From Isoetes engelmannii (Eukaryota > Streptophyta > Lycopodiopsida > Isoetales > Isoetaceae): 31,992 nucleotides of DNA. The notes beneath the pieces are model-generated. The model did no database searches and had not been told where the DNA came from. It worked only from the letters and a program-made list of their open reading frames with translations. The position numbers were made by a program, and so were the translations under genes. Where the stretch lies: NCBI GenBank assembly GCA_011763485.2, contig JAANSK020279268.1:1-31992 (forward strand), given 5' to 3'. Below are positions 30,543 to 31,992 of this stretch, in pieces (position 1 is the stretch's first letter; every line of letters begins with the position of its first letter).

Positions 30543-31982
30543 GGATTTCAGGCCTTCAGGTGCCTAGTTTGGAACATACATGGAATGAATGAGGACAAGA
30601 TTTTAAGCAGTTTAAATCTCTTCCAAGAATATGATGTTGTTGCTTTCACAGAAACATGGGAACATGAATTTAATAGATTGCTTGAAATTCCAGGATTTGA
30701 TCTTCTTGATTCTACCTGGAATATGCGTGGACAGAGCCAACGTGGCTGGGGTGGTATAGCATGCTTTGCACGAAAAGGTTTGAAAAATCCTGTTACTATT
30801 GCAAAGAAAGATAAGTTTTCTCAATTTATTTGGTTGCATTTGAATTCTGGACATAAAGACATCTATGTAGCAGTGGTGTATTTTGCTCCGCTAGATCCCC
30901 TAGCACCTATTTATAATCATCCAGATTTAAATCCAGATGATCCATTGGTAAATCTTGCAAATGATATCTCCCTTTATAGGCATAAAGGGTTGGTATTTGT
31001 GACAGGAGATTTTAATGGACGGGTTTCAAACAAACAAGCATCATTGTTAGCAGAGGAAAGGAATGCTCTTTGGCTCATGGAGCAGGATGAGCATGCAGCG
31101 TGGCCAAGGCAATCCATGGATTCTGTACGAAACAAAATGGGTGAGCATGTTATCTCCTTATGTGAGTCTTTTAATATGATAATCTGCAATGGCATAGCTA
31201 GTTTTCCACATTCCAAGGGCTTTACTTGCTTTCAACCCAATGGTAGAAGTTCAGTGGATTTGCTTTTAGGGGATCCAGATCATATGTCGTGCTTAAAAGA
31301 TTTTAGAGTTTTGGATAAAAGTCCTGATTCCGACCATGCTCCGCTTATGATACTTTTAGATGCGAAAGTAAAGGAGGTTGCTTGTGCTTTAGAACCTCCT
31401 TTGAGACTGAAAATTCACTATAAGCTTGCTTCGCAGTATGAAGAGTGTTTAACACAAATGTTAGCAAATGTTGAATGGCCTGTGATGATGGAAGAGAAAA
31501 GCCAAATGTTGCAAAATACCATTCAAAGAGCAGCAAGGGACACTTTTGGATATTTTAGTCAAAAAAGTTTTAAATTTAAGGATAAAAAGTGGTTTGATAC
31601 TGCTTGCCTAGAGGCTAAACGTGCTTGTAAAACTGCAAATGATACACATGCTGCTACAAAATATTATAAGAATCTGGTGAAACACAAAAAGAGAGACTGG
31701 CTGAGAATGCATCATAAAAAGCTTATGGATGAAATGGCATTGGAACCAAAAAAGTTTTGGAACCGTACGAAGAAGCATATCTCAATTGGTGATATTTCAA
31801 AAGATAGTCTTCTTGATTTGATCAGAGGACTATATCAAGATCCGGATGCAGGTACATTTGATTCTCATGGTGAGAAGGTCCATTTAATTAATTTGGGATG
31901 CATGCAGTTCCCACTTTTTTTGGGAAGTCGTTTTTTGGGAGGGTTTTTTGAGCTAATTCGTGAAGATGTGCATTTTTTGTAG
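30543..31982 (+). CDS. LINE ORF2: APE-type endonuclease part
   Basis: In the same frame as ORF1 and directly after its TAG. The APE-like endonuclease motifs are all present: VWNIHG (Asn at 30573-30575), TETWEHE, VTGDFNGR, SVDLLL and SPDSDHAPL, with the catalytic SDH intact. The endonuclease nicks the target and provides the 3' OH for reverse transcription. A basic linker with KKWFDTACLEAKRACK and FWNRTKKH follows, as in LINE ORF2 before the RT. The frame stops at 31980-31982 before any RT motif. The last 35 or so residues after DSHGEK are not convincing, so a deletion, frameshift or insertion near 31880 is likely. The first ATG (30585) lies after the essential Asn. Confidence 0.85.
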   Translation, partial: GFQAFRCLVWNIHGMNEDKILSSLNLFQEYDVVAFTETWEHEFNRLLEIPGFDLLDSTWNMRGQSQRGWGGIACFARKGLKNPVTIAKKDKFSQFIWLHLNSGHKDIYVAVVYFAPLDPLAPIYNHPDLNPDDPLVNLANDISLYRHKGLVFVTGDFNGRVSNKQASLLAEERNALWLMEQDEHAAWPRQSMDSVRNKMGEHVISLCESFNMIICNGIASFPHSKGFTCFQPNGRSSVDLLLGDPDHMSCLKDFRVLDKSPDSDHAPLMILLDAKVKEVACALEPPLRLKIHYKLASQYEECLTQMLANVEWPVMMEEKSQMLQNTIQRAARDTFGYFSQKSFKFKDKKWFDTACLEAKRACKTANDTHAATKYYKNLVKHKKRDWLRMHHKKLMDEMALEPKKFWNRTKKHISIGDISKDSLLDLIRGLYQDPDAGTFDSHGEKVHLINLGCMQFPLFLGSRFLGGFFELIREDVHFL

Positions 31983-31992
31983 GATAAATACT

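Larger units (their letters stand above)
29546..31992 (+). mobile_element. Plus-strand L1-like LINE, runs off the right edge
   Basis: A leader of about 250 nt (29546-29798), ORF1 (29799-30542) and the ORF2 endonuclease (from 30543). A direct repeat GGCGCAGGTGCT occurs at about 29547 and 29567 near the presumed 5' end. The element is less decayed than the one at 13811-18712: both frames are open. The RT domain and 3' end are outside the window or lost. The 5' border is placed where the Harbinger-like homology stops and is approximate. Confidence 0.75.

Overview
The window looks like nuclear DNA of a large, repeat-rich land-plant genome, most likely a seedless plant such as a fern. This is inference: it rests on a degenerate PPR repeat protein written in a style common in fern nuclear genomes, several L1-like LINEs, a plant-style decayed DDE transposase, spliceosomal introns with CTAAC-type branch motifs, and long AT-rich spacers. 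Nothing looks bacterial or organellar; I found no tRNA, rRNA or CRISPR array.

Left part (1-2609 and 8753-10426, + strand). Two exon blocks form the only well-preserved protein-coding material. Block A (exons 95-147, 291-778, 885-1802, 1889-2609) encodes a protein with a VIDGQHS motif resembling the DGQHR/ParB-like DGxHR signature, and a strongly acidic tail. Block B (8753-8803, 8922-9745/9759, perhaps 9930-10426) encodes an FCP1/HAD-like phosphatase domain with a DxN version of the catalytic motif. Every short intron of both blocks, and the 3' flank, carries one or two copies of a 20-26 bp hairpin (arms near CTTTCTCGACT / AGTCGAGAAAG, loop usually ggct). Seven copies occur and I saw none elsewhere in the window. 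They sit about 30 nt upstream of the branch motif in three of four introns. This is the most unusual signal here.

Between the blocks (2610-8752) lies a 6.1-kb stretch with a PPR pseudogene fragment, a minus-strand array of duplicated 70-nt exon / 68-nt intron units, and a frameshifted MULE-like transposase. It is either one giant repeat-filled intron or the spacer between two genes; the splice phases of the flanking exons do not join directly.

Middle (10427-23400): an unidentified minus-strand ORF, 65-bp minisatellite repeats, a 116-bp near-perfect hairpin, a nearly full-length but decayed minus-strand LINE (about 13811-18712) with a TATC tail, a small TATA-driven minus-strand zinc-finger gene with a frameshift, a 1-kb degenerate TTGAC/GTCAA satellite, and one exon-like segment with a membrane helix.

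Right part (23400-31992): a 433-bp foldback, a 131-bp tandem duplication, a 321-bp MITE with 26-bp perfect TIRs and a TACT duplication, a 5'-truncated LINE fragment, hairpins, a Harbinger-like transposase scrap, and a better preserved plus-strand LINE whose ORF1 and ORF2 are in one frame separated by a single TAG and which runs to the window edge.
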